Origin: Leucaena leucocephala
Lineage: Eukaryota > Streptophyta > Magnoliopsida > Fabales > Fabaceae
Direction: 5' to 3'
Assembly (NCBI GenBank): GCA_037074615.1
Contig: JAYWLJ010000075.1
Location: forward strand, 2,501-66,500
DNA length: 64,000 nt
Positions 13,001-25,470 of the stretch are shown here, one piece after another; the first letter of the stretch is position 1; each line of letters starts with the position of its first letter. The position numbers and the translations under genes were made by a program. A model generated the notes under the pieces. It searched no databases. It was not told the origin of the DNA and was given only the letters and a program-made list of their open reading frames with translations.

Positions 13001-16000
13001 GTTTTTTTTTTTAAAATATACATATTTGTTTCCCTCCTCTCCTTTGTTTTGTTTCTGCCCCCCCCCCCTTTCTATTTTCTAACTGATGAGTGCAATGGTC
13101 ATTTGAAATTTGCTAATATAGTGCATCTTTACTGCGTGGTTCCAATTGTTGTAGTGACATTTACTTCACTTTTTTTAGTTAACTTCTGTTAAAATTGGGG
13201 ACTTCATGGCTTTCTAACTTGACCTATTTTCTATTAGGATCACTTTTGTAAAGTTAGGAAAATTCATGAAAAAGGGAAAGATACTTCCGTTGGTCAGAGC
13301 TTTGAGTTGGAGACTCCTACTATTTTGGAGAAAGAAATAGAGTAGGGTTGCTGTAGTCAAAGTCTATGGGAAGGGATGTGTTAGTCACTTTTTGGGGTCT
13401 TATAAATCTTCCCTTTGGTTCAGCAAGAGAGGTAGAGAAACTTTGAATTGGCTTGGCCCTTTTGGGTGGACGGTGGAGAGTGCCAACCTCTCAAAAGCTT
13501 GGCAAGTTTGTTATGTTCTATGTTCCTTGTGTTGTGTCTTTTGTTCTGTTATTTGTTGAGTTGTAGGGTCTGTCATTCTGTTTCTTGTTAAGTTGCAAGT
13601 GTAACTTTGGTTGTAGTTTATGTTTCTGGGTATAAGAATCATCTTTATGCAGTAAGAGTGTTATCAATCTCAAGTATTTCCACTCTTTGTTGTTTATTTT
13701 CAAATTTCAGTCTTGTTTCTAATGCCCATTTAAGACTTGGTTGAATGTTTTTCATTAATTAGTTACAGTCTACATATATGGTAACTTTGAAAGGCAGATA
13801 CAAATGGTAGATTTTTCTGGTAGTTTGTTATTTTCATATTTGCAGGCACAGTGTCATGTAACCTATGTTTCACATCCTGCTTTAGGTGATTGTCAGACAA
13901 CAGAGCAATCTTTGTATAAAGAAATTCACCGAGATCTGGAGAAGTCAGATGAGCAACATGGGAGTCAGATCTTTATTGATAATCAAGTGAGAAGCGACAG
14001 CAAATCTGTTGCTTCCAACTTGCCATCACCTGAAAAAATGCTCTCCCTAGCACATCAACATAGTGTTGGACCAAATGATTTGTTGATGGAATCTACTCCT
14101 GATAATCGGGATATGGCTGGAGGCATTAAGAGTGTTGAAGGGATGAAATGTGTCTTAGGTAAAAAGCGAAGTTTCACAGAAAGTACTCTGACGATGCCGA
14201 GCGTGGATTTAGCTGAAGCACATGGAGGGACTCAATCCAAGAGAAGTGCAGAGTTCCTTCCTGATGATGATGATTTATTGTCTTCCATATTAGGTATTAA
14301 AGTGATTCCTTGACACTTCTAGAAGTATTTTATAATGTTTCTTCTTCTATGAGAATCAGTCTCAGTTTTGGCTTTATTTTTGGTTGCTCTAGCTGGAAGA
14401 AGATCTTCGATTTTGAAAGTGAAACCCACTCCAGGAGCCTCTGAAGTGGTATCAATAAAACGTCCCCGTTTGGTACCCCGCACTAGTGCCTTAAAGAGGA
14501 AGTTGCTCACAGATGATACAATGGTCTTGCATGGCGAGTATGTTTTTATAATGTCCAGATGTTCAATTGCACACGCTTTTCCTCTTTATTTTATGTTTAG
14601 GGTTCTGTCAGACTTTATGTGATTAATATATCTTGAAAATGTTTAGGTGCAATCCATATTTGATTTTTTTTCATTTTTTTTTTGTTGCCAAGGAGAATCT
14701 GGCTGAGTGATTAATAAGCTGTGCCTAAGGTTACAAAATCGCTAAAATTCCACCGTTATTCCTAGAAAGATGAGGAGAAATCTTCAGATATGCTGATTGC
14801 TGAAGTTCTTTGACCTTTAAGCTTTGGTTTGCTTTTAAAGACAGCAGATTGTTTTCTTACAATGAAGGATGGATTACAATATACTATGAAACTCAAAATT
14901 AATAGCCCTTCAACCCCTGTACATGTCCATCTAGGAGAAAAAACTGTATGTTGAATGTTGACGCCGTTATGGGCCTTGGGCCCAATCAAGATGTGTTAGT
15001 TTAGGTTTAAGTTGTTAGGCAGATATGATTTGTTATTTAAAATTTAAATCTGTTGATAATTTTCCGAGATATTATATATTATGTAATCAGGCCAGATCCT
15101 AGTATTAACTAATAACCTAGGACATGATCCTATAAGTTAACTCTTCTATCATTCAAATAAAAACAAGCTTTTTGGGCATCTACTTTTACATTGTATGACA
15201 AAGAGGACTTATAAAAAGTAGTCTAGGGATTGATTCCTCTTAAATATACAAGCATTCTGCTCTACCAGGGAAGGCATCAAAGGATTGTATGGTTTGTGCA
15301 CTGCCAGAGAGCAATTATAAGCTCTCTTGTTTAATACGTTAGCAATCTTTATTAGATGGTCATCCTTGAAATAGCATCTTGTTTAATACGTCAACAAATT
15401 TGAAGATTTTCTATACTCTGTCTTATTTGCCATACCTGATCCTAATTGGTAAGCTTTCCATTATGTGAGCCCCTCCAAAACACATATACACACAAGGAGC
15501 ATCATTCTATATTGTATGAACCTTACACAAACACACTTCCCTAAATAAGGGGTGTTAACTTATAATATTCAAACAATGTATATACAACCAAAAGGTTTAA
15601 TTATCTAATAATTAACTTCATACGCTGTTTCCTATCTCTTTTTTTTTTTATTTCCTTCATAATTGAAGATGATAGCCTTTGACTTTGGTTAACGAAGAGA
15701 AAGATGTGTTAGTTCATGGTATGTAGAATATGTGCACTGTACTTGATGGAAAAGGCACTTGATTGTTTTGCACAAAAAAAGGCAGTTGATTGTTTCACCC
15801 AAAGAGAAAGGCACTAGATTGTTGTCCGTGTTAAAACCTAATTGACTTCCCTGATGCGTTTAATGAAATATACCATTACTTTTGTCTCTCCCCGCTCTCA
15901 ATTGAAGTTTGATTTATTATAGGGTTTATGATTCCACATTTGATCTCTTGTTTCATAGAACACTGTATTTTATTTTACTCTTGCAGCAGAATACTAATTA

Positions 16001-19000
16001 ATTTCGCCTTCTTTATTTAGTATAATACGGCAACAACTAACAAATACTGAAGACATACGTCGCACAAGGAAGAAAGCTCCTTGCACTCATCAAGAAATAT
16101 TAATGATTCAAAGACAATTTCTGGAGGATGAATTTTTTCAAGAACCAATATTTAAAGGTGAGTACCTTTTGTGCGTTTTGTGCTATGGCTTTCAGGTACA
16201 TGCTCCCTGCTTCCTTAAACGTATAGCACAACCTACAAACGCAAATCCAATGATGCAAGAAAAATAATATATTATAATTAGAGGAAAATATTTCATTCAA
16301 TTGGTTGTTAGTTACCTTTTTCTCCTTGTCATGTAGCTTGTGTATAGAAATGGCTATTTTATATAACCCATGACCATGTAATCATTCTAGCTAATCTCTC
16401 CTGATCACATTCTCCAATTGCTTGAACCCTTTAACCTACTCTCTGGCATATATTCCGGACCACTAACCTAATCCCTCTTTATCATGCGCCTCACACTTCA
16501 TATGACTCAGCCTGGACCCAATACTCCTGGACCCATCATGATATAATCTAGAACCAATTTGTGGACCATACTTGATGAGGTCAATTGGAAAAAAGTTCTT
16601 AAAAAATTGGTTTTATTGATTGGATGGTTTCAGAAAGAAAATTAGATAAAAGAATCTAAAATTAAAATAATAAAAGACTGCAAGAAATGATTAAAAAATT
16701 TAAAACAAGAACTACCATATGAATATAGGTGTGTTGGTTCTAAGTGTAACCATACTAATTACTAACAATATCATGGGTCTTTCAAACTGAGTCATTTTTT
16801 GTATATCTTTCAGGTGTGTCAGCTGATTTGTTACTTCTGCACAATGAGAAATTTGATCTTACTGGAATTAAGGTTTGTGATCACACTTTAGGCAGTTCTG
16901 TCTCAAAAGCAACAAATGATAATGAATCCTATTCGAGAACAAATGTTACTGAAATTCATGGAGTGGAAAGAGACATTGAACCTGTGGTGGCCCAAGATGT
17001 GGAAGAACAACCTAGTGGGACACCTGTTGTGCCTGATAGCAATCAGTCTGAATTTAATGCAGAATCTCTTGATATTAATAGTCACTGTAATACAGATGTT
17101 ATTTCCCATGTGAAGGAGAACAAAATTTCTCAAACCGCCAAAATCAATGGTGATAAAGAAAATATTGAGATTTTTTACTCTGAAAATTGCTCCATTGCCC
17201 CCGGGTTTGAATCATCGTCTCATGTTGATTCTGTCTTTGACAACAACTGTATGCCTGACGATTTTGCTGCTCCATTGGCTGTAATGGATAAAAGCAATGA
17301 CTTTGATGGTTCTATGCATACAGATGTACTAGGCATATCATCTTCCCAGAATTTGCATCCACCCCCTATTCTAGAGGATGAACTTGTGGAGAGTAAAATC
17401 AATAGAAGTGGTGTAGGCACCTCTGAAATTTCGGAAGACAGAGTTGATGTTGGTACAGGAGAAGTTCAAATTGATAGTTCTGAAACTGTGAACAATTTAT
17501 ACCCATCCTTGGCTACTGGATGTGAGACAACGGATGAATACCCTAATAACCAGGCTTCCTTAAATAGAGACCTACATCTAGATGAAAGTGGAAACAACTT
17601 GCTAGGGGGTTTAAATGAGGATCAAATCCTTGCCTCTGGTTCTGGGTATGATGACAAGGACTCAAGGTTTGGATGCGGTTACAATGAAAATACTAGAGTA
17701 GATGATTTGCATGATGTAGCTGTTGTTATGGATGCCAAAGAGACTCATCTATTTGATCAAGAGAATTCAGTTTCTCATGAAGCTGACCAGCGGAGTACAA
17801 TGCACCCTGAAGTTTCAACTTTTGAGAGTCCTTTGGTGGATCAAAATTATGTAAGTTCCTCATTTGTCTTAAAATATGTTTATGTTTATTACGTCATGTC
17901 GTCATCTATGTTGCACTGACACTTTAAAGAAGTAGATGCGCCACTTTCTTTACATCACTGATATGATAGACTTAACATACTTCACATATATTCGAACATC
18001 TTTATCACTGTTTGAAGATTTTGATGCCAGAATGTGTTATTTTTATTCATCTTTGAAGCTGATATAAATAGATACAGATTCAGACGTAGCATTAACATAG
18101 AATCCCTAAACTTATGGCAAGATGGCTCCTAGGATCTCTATGATTAGGGGATATTGATACAGAATAATAATCCCATGATTTTAGGGATTATAATCAGTGG
18201 AGGGAATCAAAACAGATATTAGAATAAAGACAATAAATGTAAATCTTCTATATCTGGAAATTCCCTATTTCAACGCCAACACTGTTTTTTTCCTTGTCCA
18301 AAATGCTGCAAATCGTTTCAAAAGCTTATGGAAACTCTTAGTGATATGAATGGACGTGGAGATTGGCATGTACTTTGAATTATGTACTAGTTTTAATTTA
18401 TTATTTTTGGAGAAGTGCGTAGAGCTGACAGACAATGCTGACCACTGTTTTGTTGAAATTTTGTATGCTATTACTCTACTAAGTAGTAAGTACACAAATC
18501 ACTGGCAAAAGTGATGGTAACTTATATTTTGAAGAGTACCAGCTATTGATTTAGGACAGGTAGATCATCATGATTCTTTTGCAGAATGTCAGTTCAGATT
18601 CAAGCAAAAAATCTGCTATACCTAATTTTGTTATTCTGGATGTATTGGGGGCCCTTAAGTTGTTTTGGGCTTTTCCGTATCTTAAAGTAGTGGTGTTCAT
18701 TCTACCTGACATTTCAAGATGGATTTTTCTATTGCTTCTGCATTGAAGAAGTTGAGATCAAATTGTTGCTAATCAGTGGAAATTGATGGAGAATTCAAAG
18801 GATTGGGAAAGATATTAATGAGTCATAAATCAGGGATTTGTTATGTGTGTGTGTGTGTGTGAAATAATATTTTAATCCAATATTAGGATTAGAAACTAAT
18901 AATTTAACTTTTAACTTTTGAAGTTATAAGGAGTTATCCCATGGGCTCTACATGTAAAACCCTTACCAATTGCACTAATATAGATTTTAGACCATTTGAG

Positions 19001-22000
19001 CTATATTGTCAGTATTATTCTTTTCCCAGCTCACTCCTTTTTCTTTCGGTTTCTTCCTCTTACTCCTTTCTCCCCCCCTTTCGTAACTGTTCTTCATTTT
19101 TGTGTCCATTGCAAGTTTTATAATAAAATACTGTTGACCGTATTTAAATGAAATCTGAAGTGTACACTGGTTCTCCCCCTCTTTACCTTTTTAGGAGGAT
19201 GCCTTCATCTGACCATAATATTCATAAATTTATGCAGACAGTTTTTCTCCTCTTATTTCCATAGAAGTATTGATTTTGAATTTGTATCTTTGTTATGTGT
19301 TACCAGATAGTGTTGATCGTGTAATTTTGTTAAATTCCTAGTAATTTGTCTTACCATGTTGGTTTGATTGATCAATTTGGTTGATCATTGAACTCTGCTT
19401 CTGTGTTTATGAAACTTGGTGTATTTTAATTTAAGTTTCGATGAATATCTAACCAAGCTATTTCTCTACGTGGTGCAGGAAAACATCATAGTTCCAGAGG
19501 ATACAGGTTTGCTCCTACATCTTTACACTGTTGATTCATCTCCTGATATATATATGCTGCCAGTAGATTTCTATAAGTAGTTTTCCAGCCCAATGAGAAA
19601 GTATATATGTAGGCTCATTTTATTGACTTGCTTTCCTTTTGAGGATGAGTGAGGCTGCTATGAGAGTTTCTAAGTGGTGAACCATAGTACAAAGTGTACT
19701 AAGAATTAGAAAAGCTGCCCTGCAATATATAATTGAATAGAAGCAAATAAATGTGCGTAAACATGCTAGAAAATTTTCTGAGGTGTTTTCTTTTCTTGAG
19801 ATATTATTTTCCTTATACAATAAGACCTTAGTTGGCAGATTGAGGCCATCTTCCAAAAGCTATACATGCAAGAAATCAGCTTCCAGTCATACAAGGAAAG
19901 CAGTAGTGCCAAACTTTATTGTTCCAAACAGATTTCTATGGGCCAACAAGGGTTAACTCATTTGTTAGAGTCGACTAAGATGAGAGGACGATGGGTTAAG
20001 CAATGAAGGCAAATGAAGGATGCTGGGTGGGAGCTTCCAATATGAAGAATTAAAAAAAAACAAAAGAAAAATTATGGGCTTGTTTGGTCTCCTGTTTTCA
20101 AAACAGTTTTTTTTTTTTTTCAAACACAAAAATATAAACGAACATATTTGAAAATGTGTTTTCAGTTGTGTTCTGAAAAACAAAAAAGTTAAAATCTGTT
20201 CTGAAAAAAAAAAACATAATAACAACATCTTTTTAACATTTTGTGCTTGTTTTTTTTACAAAATTTGAAAAGAGGTGGGGAACATTGTTTTTCATTAATG
20301 ACAATTATGCTAATAAAGCAAACTATTCTTTCACCCTTCGCTTCACCATTTTAGATATGTTTTTCAAAATAATGATTCAAACAGATTTATTTAATTTTTT
20401 GTTATCAAAACTTGTTCTAAGTTACTTCACAAAATTGTTCTATGAACATAAAAGCAGAGAATAGAATCAAACAAGCCCTATGTCTTCCAGGGTCTTCTAT
20501 CATTACAGGATGGGTCCTAGCTATGCATATTGTGGCTTCCAAAATTGTCAATGTAGACATTATGTGGAGTGTGAGGCATTTATTGCTGCCAGTTTATGTT
20601 TATCTGATATAGGTATGTACCCTGTTCTATCTGTTTCCAGGATTTCTGAATGTTGATGATGATATGGTTCAAGATGACGACGATTACATACCATGTGATG
20701 AAGGAGCACATCTAGAAAATAGCGGATGGTCTTCTCGGACCAGGTTTGTATATTTGAAGCATCCATGAAAAGATTTCTACATGCTGCAACTAACTGCTTT
20801 TTTTATTTGCCTTTTATGCAATAAAGCATTACTATTTACCAAAAATCTGACATCAATTTATAGTGGTCTTAGTGATCCTCTAGTTATATACAATATGCTG
20901 TATGATAGACTGATAAAGCCCATTGGGTCTGTTAGCTCACTAGTTTCTTTTACTGTAGTTATTGTTTTTTAATTTATTTGTTATTTATTAGTATTTCATT
21001 CGGTCTTCTTCAGATTACAGTTTAGTTTAGACCAGAATACTTTGACCAAAACTAAGATAATCTCATTAAAACTGATGCGCCCTGTCGCCTGAAGGATGAA
21101 TAATTCAGACCCTGAAATGTATCCTTCTGTAATGCTTCATTCCTTCTTGCATTCTTAGATATAACATTCTTATGCTGTCAACTTGTTTGAGTTCTAACAT
21201 TCTTATGAGATCTGAATTCATGCATATGTTAGTTTGGTAGCCAACTAATCCTTTTATCCGCAGAGCTGTTGCCAAGTATCTGCAGGCTTTGTTTGATAAG
21301 GAAGATGTACAGGGAAGGAAGAACCTACCTCTTGATAACCTAATAGCTGGTAAAACCCGGAAAGAAGCCTCGAGGATGTTTTTTGAAACTCTGGTATGTT
21401 CATGAATATTGGTTTAGGTGACGTAATCCAGTGCTGTATATATATATATGATAAACTCAAGTAATTGTTGAAAATGGAAGTCCATCTTCAAAAGTAGGGA
21501 GATATTTTGGGTCTGTATGCTCATGATTTGTTGCTAAAGTCTAATACGGTCCCTTCTGTATTATATGCAGTACAGGCACAAAAATACCTTTCTCTGCAGT
21601 TTTCAAGTTTGTGTTAATGTTTACTTTTTGGGAACCTTCTTTGTCATCAAGATATAAGTTTTTGAATCTATTAGAACTTGAGAGGTTTGGTTACTATATA
21701 TATATGTGTGCAATCTCTTGAATGTTAATGACTCAATTTCACAAGTTGTTTGAAGTTTTAACTGTTCCGCAAACTGCATCCAAAAATTGAAACTGCTATG
21801 TTTTTCAAACGCACTATATAGCTACCATTTAACCCTGAAAATACCTAGGTAGTTTATGAGATTATCCTAGGTCTATTTCTGCTGTACCTACTATGCAACA
21901 CTTGTGTATGGTTAATTTAATCTCGATCATATTGGCAGGTACTCAAGACCAGGGATTATGTTCATGCAGAACAGACAAAACCCTTTGCAAATATTAACAT

Positions 22001-22037
22001 AAAACCTCGATCAAAGCTGATGAAATCAGATTTCTAG
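7066..22037 (+). CDS. SYN4: Sister chromatid cohesion 1 protein, SYN4/RAD21.3-like alpha-kleisin
   Basis: This is the kleisin subunit that closes the SMC1-SMC3 cohesin ring in the nucleus. Fifteen coding exons are placed: 7066-7189, 9799-10060, 10349-10446, 10568-10617, 11677-11726, 11830-11941, 12136-12970, 13886-14293, 14393-14537, 16021-16157, 16814-17850, 19479-19506, 20641-20743, 21264-21393 and 21939-22037. They total 3618 nt in unbroken frame (1205 aa plus stop). Residues 1 to about 110 are the Rad21/Rec8 N domain (start MFYSQFILAKKGPLGTIWIA), which binds SMC3. About the last 80 residues are the C-terminal winged helix (WSSRTRAVAKYLQ, KTRKEASRMFFETLVLKTRDY), which binds SMC1. The acidic middle (exons 7, 8 and 11) is poorly conserved. 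A conserved basic stretch in exon 10 includes TEDIRRTRKKAPC. The opening matches Arabidopsis SYN4/RAD21.3 better than meiotic SYN1, from memory of the family. The 28-nt exon 12 and the exon 8 acceptor (TTTAG at 13881-13885) were chosen by phase and are the least certain. Confidence 0.93.
8764..9530 (+). mobile_element. Decayed short LTR retroelement in cohesin intron 1
   Basis: Two diverged direct repeats of about 165-175 bp lie near 8764-8928 and 9357-9530. Both hold a run like GTTGAGTGATAG, then GTTATGG and GGGCCA.A.ATGAATGT. The first is followed by GTGGTATTAGAG, a decayed primer-binding site resembling the initiator-Met type TGGTATCAGAGC. The second is preceded by TTTGAGGACAAGGG, poly-T and GAGGGGGG, a typical LTR-element polypurine tract. 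The internal 430 bp have no pol; a short leucine/arginine-rich reading (near 8985-9040) may be a gag remnant. It is an old non-autonomous copy; ends are approximate. Confidence 0.6.
18035..18281 (-). mobile_element. Possible solo LTR in cohesin intron 11
   Basis: Read on the minus strand, the segment begins TGTTGGCGTT and ends AATAACA. It contains a TATA-like TATTTATATC and a GAATAAAAA polyadenylation-like motif in the order expected of a copia LTR. No target-site duplication was found and there is no second copy in the window, so this is tentative. Confidence 0.3.
18844..18861. repeat. (TG)9 microsatellite
   Basis: This is an uninterrupted TG dinucleotide run in cohesin intron 11. Confidence 0.95.
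20076..20478. mobile_element. MITE, Tourist/Harbinger-like, in cohesin intron 12
   Basis: The terminal inverted repeats begin GGGCTTGTTTGG (left) and GGGCTTGTTTGA (right, reverse complement), and the interior is T/A-rich. TAT flanks both ends (20073-20075 and 20479-20481), consistent with a 3-bp target duplication. Its ends resemble those of a second MITE at 29957-30376. There is no coding capacity. Confidence 0.6.
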
Positions 22038-25000
22038 TCCTCGCATAGGATTGGCTGATGTAGTTTTAAAGATCCAGATGGTGCCAAGTTGGTTGATGTC
22101 TGCCATGTTGGGTAATTCTTCATCCCCCGCCCCTCCCTTTTTTATTATTTTTTGAGATAGGAGTTAGTTGTCTAGTTCATTGATGGGTTGCTCTGTAGCG
22201 GGGACGGATGAGCATGAAGAGGGGCACCTGTATCATTCTGCTGACTGTAGTAACGACATAGTCGGATCAATGTTTATGTATATATTTTTGTAAAATATCG
22301 CCATTTGTAACTTTAGTTGCTAATATGTATGTTATTCAAACGGTTCCGTACAAGCAAGGTTGGTATAGTGCTATCAGTTATGGAAAAGGAATTATCATTC
22401 TAGATGTTACTACAACGATTATCAAATCATGTACCTACGGACTGTATAGTACCACCTGTGTTGATCCTTCAAGGGTTCCAGATATTTGTGAAGAGTTGTT
22501 TGTGAGCGTATTTCTTGTGTTAGCAATGATGAATACCTGCAGGAACGGTCCTCTGATCCCTTAATTTTCCTTCACAAAATCATGCTCTGGAGGAATCAGG
22601 GCAAAATCATTCCAATCCTAGTAGAGTTGAGAATATGGCGGCCCGGCCCTAATGAGCCAATGGGCTTGGCCTATTAGGGCTCGGGTCTAAAAGTTCTGTT
22701 TACTTAACCTTTACTGTTTCATGAAGCTCGCCCGAATTGGTCGAGCTCAGGGCCTGGCCTGAAAGTCCAGAAAATTTTTTAAAAAATTGACACTATCACA
22801 TGCCAATGGTAACGTAATCCGACAGATTTCTTCACGGCAAAGCCCATTTTGAGGGGCTTTTGGACCAAAAGCTAAAAGCAATTTGTAGTTATTTATGGAC
22901 TCTTGGATCCTTTATTTTCACCATTTTTTTTCTTAATTTGAGTCTTAAATAAAATTTTGTTAAATTATTTTTTAATAAAAGTCAATCTAAATATAAATTT
23001 TATTATAATACCTGACTTTTATCAAATTTAACTTTCTTAAAAGTCATACTGAAAAAGTTACTTCTATCACTATTAATCTAAACACACTTTAAGCCTAACT
23101 CATGATACAAATTCAAACTCCAAAAGACCGAAGTCAAATATTCTCAAATTCAGTCTAAATAATACTAATCCAAGGTTGAAAGGAGCAAACATTAATGTTC
23201 TAAATTTCAATGGCATGATACAAAATTAAATTAAATCCTGCTTAATTCTCATCATCCAAAAACAATATTTGTATGTGTTGAAGTTCATCACACGGTGTTA
23301 TTGTGTTTTACCTTCTATACGTATTTTCTCTTACTAGTGTGAATTTAGAGGAGAATTTACTTTTTCTTTTTTTTCCTCTAATTTTCCCGTTCTTTCATTG
23401 TTCTCTCCCAGGCAATGGGCTAATTATAAAAGTTGATGATTTAACTTCTAATTTCATAATTGAATACAGTAATTATGATTAAAAAAATAGGTGACAGATG
23501 CACTATCTGAAATATTGACATGCACAAAAGATTTTGCTTAATATTGAGAAAATTGACAAACTCGTAATGAAAAAAGAAAAATGACAAACTCAACTACTGA
23601 GTTTCTAATTTGCGGTGAAAAAATCAAATTATGATAACTGGGGAAAGGAATATCAACAGACAATGTCACTTACAAAGCTCTATGGAACGAGACGGCACAC
23701 TTTTTTTTTTAATTGTCGTTCACCAGAGTTTTATCCCAACTACATCTGGATCTGACCCACGTCGCGCACTTGGCTATGGTGGGTAAGTCCCCTAACGAAA
23801 ATTTTCTGCATACGTTAAGGCTCGAACTCGAGACCTTACTTAAATAATACCGAGTTACTTACCACTTAGACTAACACCTATTGATACGAGATGGCACACT
23901 TAATAACTAGTGTTAGTAATTGTCAGTTATTACTTATTACTATGAAATAGTAAGTTAACAATAGACATGAGGCCTCGTGTTAAAATAATATAAGGTCTTT
24001 CTTTCTTGGTTCAAGACCACGAGGATCAACCAATTCCCATATTTGTTGCAGTGCCAATAATCGCATATAGAAATTAGGGATTTTAGATTCTGATTATAGA
24101 TTAATGATTTTAAGTAGGGCTGGTAATATAAGCCAATACGCCAAAAACGGATTGACTCGCGGCGAGTTGGGAGGAAGCGAGCTGAGTTAAAAAGACTCGC
24201 CTCCTAGCAAATTCGTATTTAATTAACTTAAACTCGTCGTAGAGGTTTGGCGAGCCAACCCGACACTGCCTTTTTTTTAATTTTTTTCTTTTCAACCTAA
24301 AATTTAAAATAATAAAATAATAATAATAAAATTTAAAATAATAACGAGCTAATAAAAGAAAAGGGTTAAGTTTAAACATAGAAGACTTAAAATCAGACTG
24401 AAAGTAGATAAAAAATAAATAAAATAATAATAAAATTTAAAAAATATTGATAGGTACGGGTCTTAAACGATCTCCCTTATTTTAACTAAACATGTTATTT
24501 TTTTTGTGGGTTAAGCCTACCACATTTAATTTTAAGTTTGATAAACAATATTATTTAAAAAATTGAATAAAATACATTTTTAATTAAAAAATATAAGTAA
24601 AAGCATACATTTGATCCTATAGTATAAAGTATCTTTTGAGTCTTTTATCTCTAACACTGTTAATATTATTAAAAAGTAGACATTACAATTTTAAATATTA
24701 ACAAAATATTCAACGATAACATACTGAGTTTAAGCTTTTTTAAAATATCAATGATTACTACAAAAAGTCATCATTTGAGATAAACAATTTTAAAATTATA
24801 GGATTAAAAAGATAATTTATAAAAGGGTTAATATAATCTTAATTCCTTAAGTTTATACGAATTTTAATTTTAATTTTTTAAATTTTAAATAATAAATTTT
24901 GGTCTCTCAATAAGTAAAATAATTTAATTTTTTATTAAATTATAAGATCAGTATTTTAGATAGAAAAAAATTGATGAATTAAAACTAAAATAAAAATAAA

Positions 25001-25470
25001 TTTAAATAATTAAATATTATATTAACTTTTTATAAATCTAAGAAATCAAACAGGCATATAAACTTAACAGATGAAATTAAATGGGCACTTTGGTAAAAAT
25101 ATAAAACTTTTTAATTAAATAAAATGCTAACACAAAGGTTCAATTTATTGAAATTCCTCAAAAGCATATCGAGAAGTTAATTTCTTTTAAAATTTATAGT
25201 TGATTGATTCTTTCATTTTATTTTATTTTTTGAACAGTATAACTAATTTTTAAATAAATATGATTTCTTAATGTTAAAGATAAAAATATTTTTTAACTTT
25301 TTTTATAATTTTTATAAATAAATTATTAACTTTCGACAAAGGTGCAAAATTTCATAGGGTTGAACTTCCCCCAACAAAAAGCGACTCGAATGTCAAATAG
25401 ACGTGGGTGGGGCTTAGAACAGAACTCCGCTGCCGAATGAAGTGCATCTGCAGACTATCGAGCCAACAAA
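22038..25470. other. Intergenic region between the cohesin and EMC10 genes
   Basis: The first few hundred bases are probably the cohesin 3' UTR. A GC-richer, partly palindromic patch (GGCCCTAATGAGCC and GGCCTATTAGGGC) lies at 22643-22685 and may be a fold-back element remnant. The rest is AT-rich; the only feature I can classify is the SINE at 23701-23885. Small open frames here (for example 22325-22564 and minus 24110-24379) have no recognisable features. Confidence 0.6.
23701..23885 (-). mobile_element. tRNA-derived SINE with target-site duplications
   Basis: On the minus strand the head carries an A-box-like TAGTCTAAGTGG and a B-box-like GAGTTCGAGCC, the two internal RNA polymerase III promoter elements of tRNA-derived SINEs, and the element ends in an A-run (T10 at 23701-23710 on the + strand). 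A 14-bp direct repeat flanks it: ACGAGACGGCACAC at 23687-23700 and ACGAGATGGCACAC at 23886-23899, with one mismatch. At about 185 bp its length suits plant SINEs. Confidence 0.82.

Noticed and set aside
13846..13885. Earlier acceptor (TTTGCAG at 13839-13845) for cohesin exon 8
   Set aside because: It brings a stop within 15 codons when joined in phase to exon 7. TTTAG at 13881-13885 keeps the frame.
14910..15180. Solo LTR in cohesin intron 9
   Set aside because: TGTTAGG-like start and an AAATAAAAAC motif are suggestive, but I found no matching ends, partner or target duplication.
23820..23885. tRNA gene on the minus strand
   Set aside because: A and B boxes are present, but the sequence does not fold as a tRNA and continues into a body and A-tail flanked by target duplications. 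It is a SINE.
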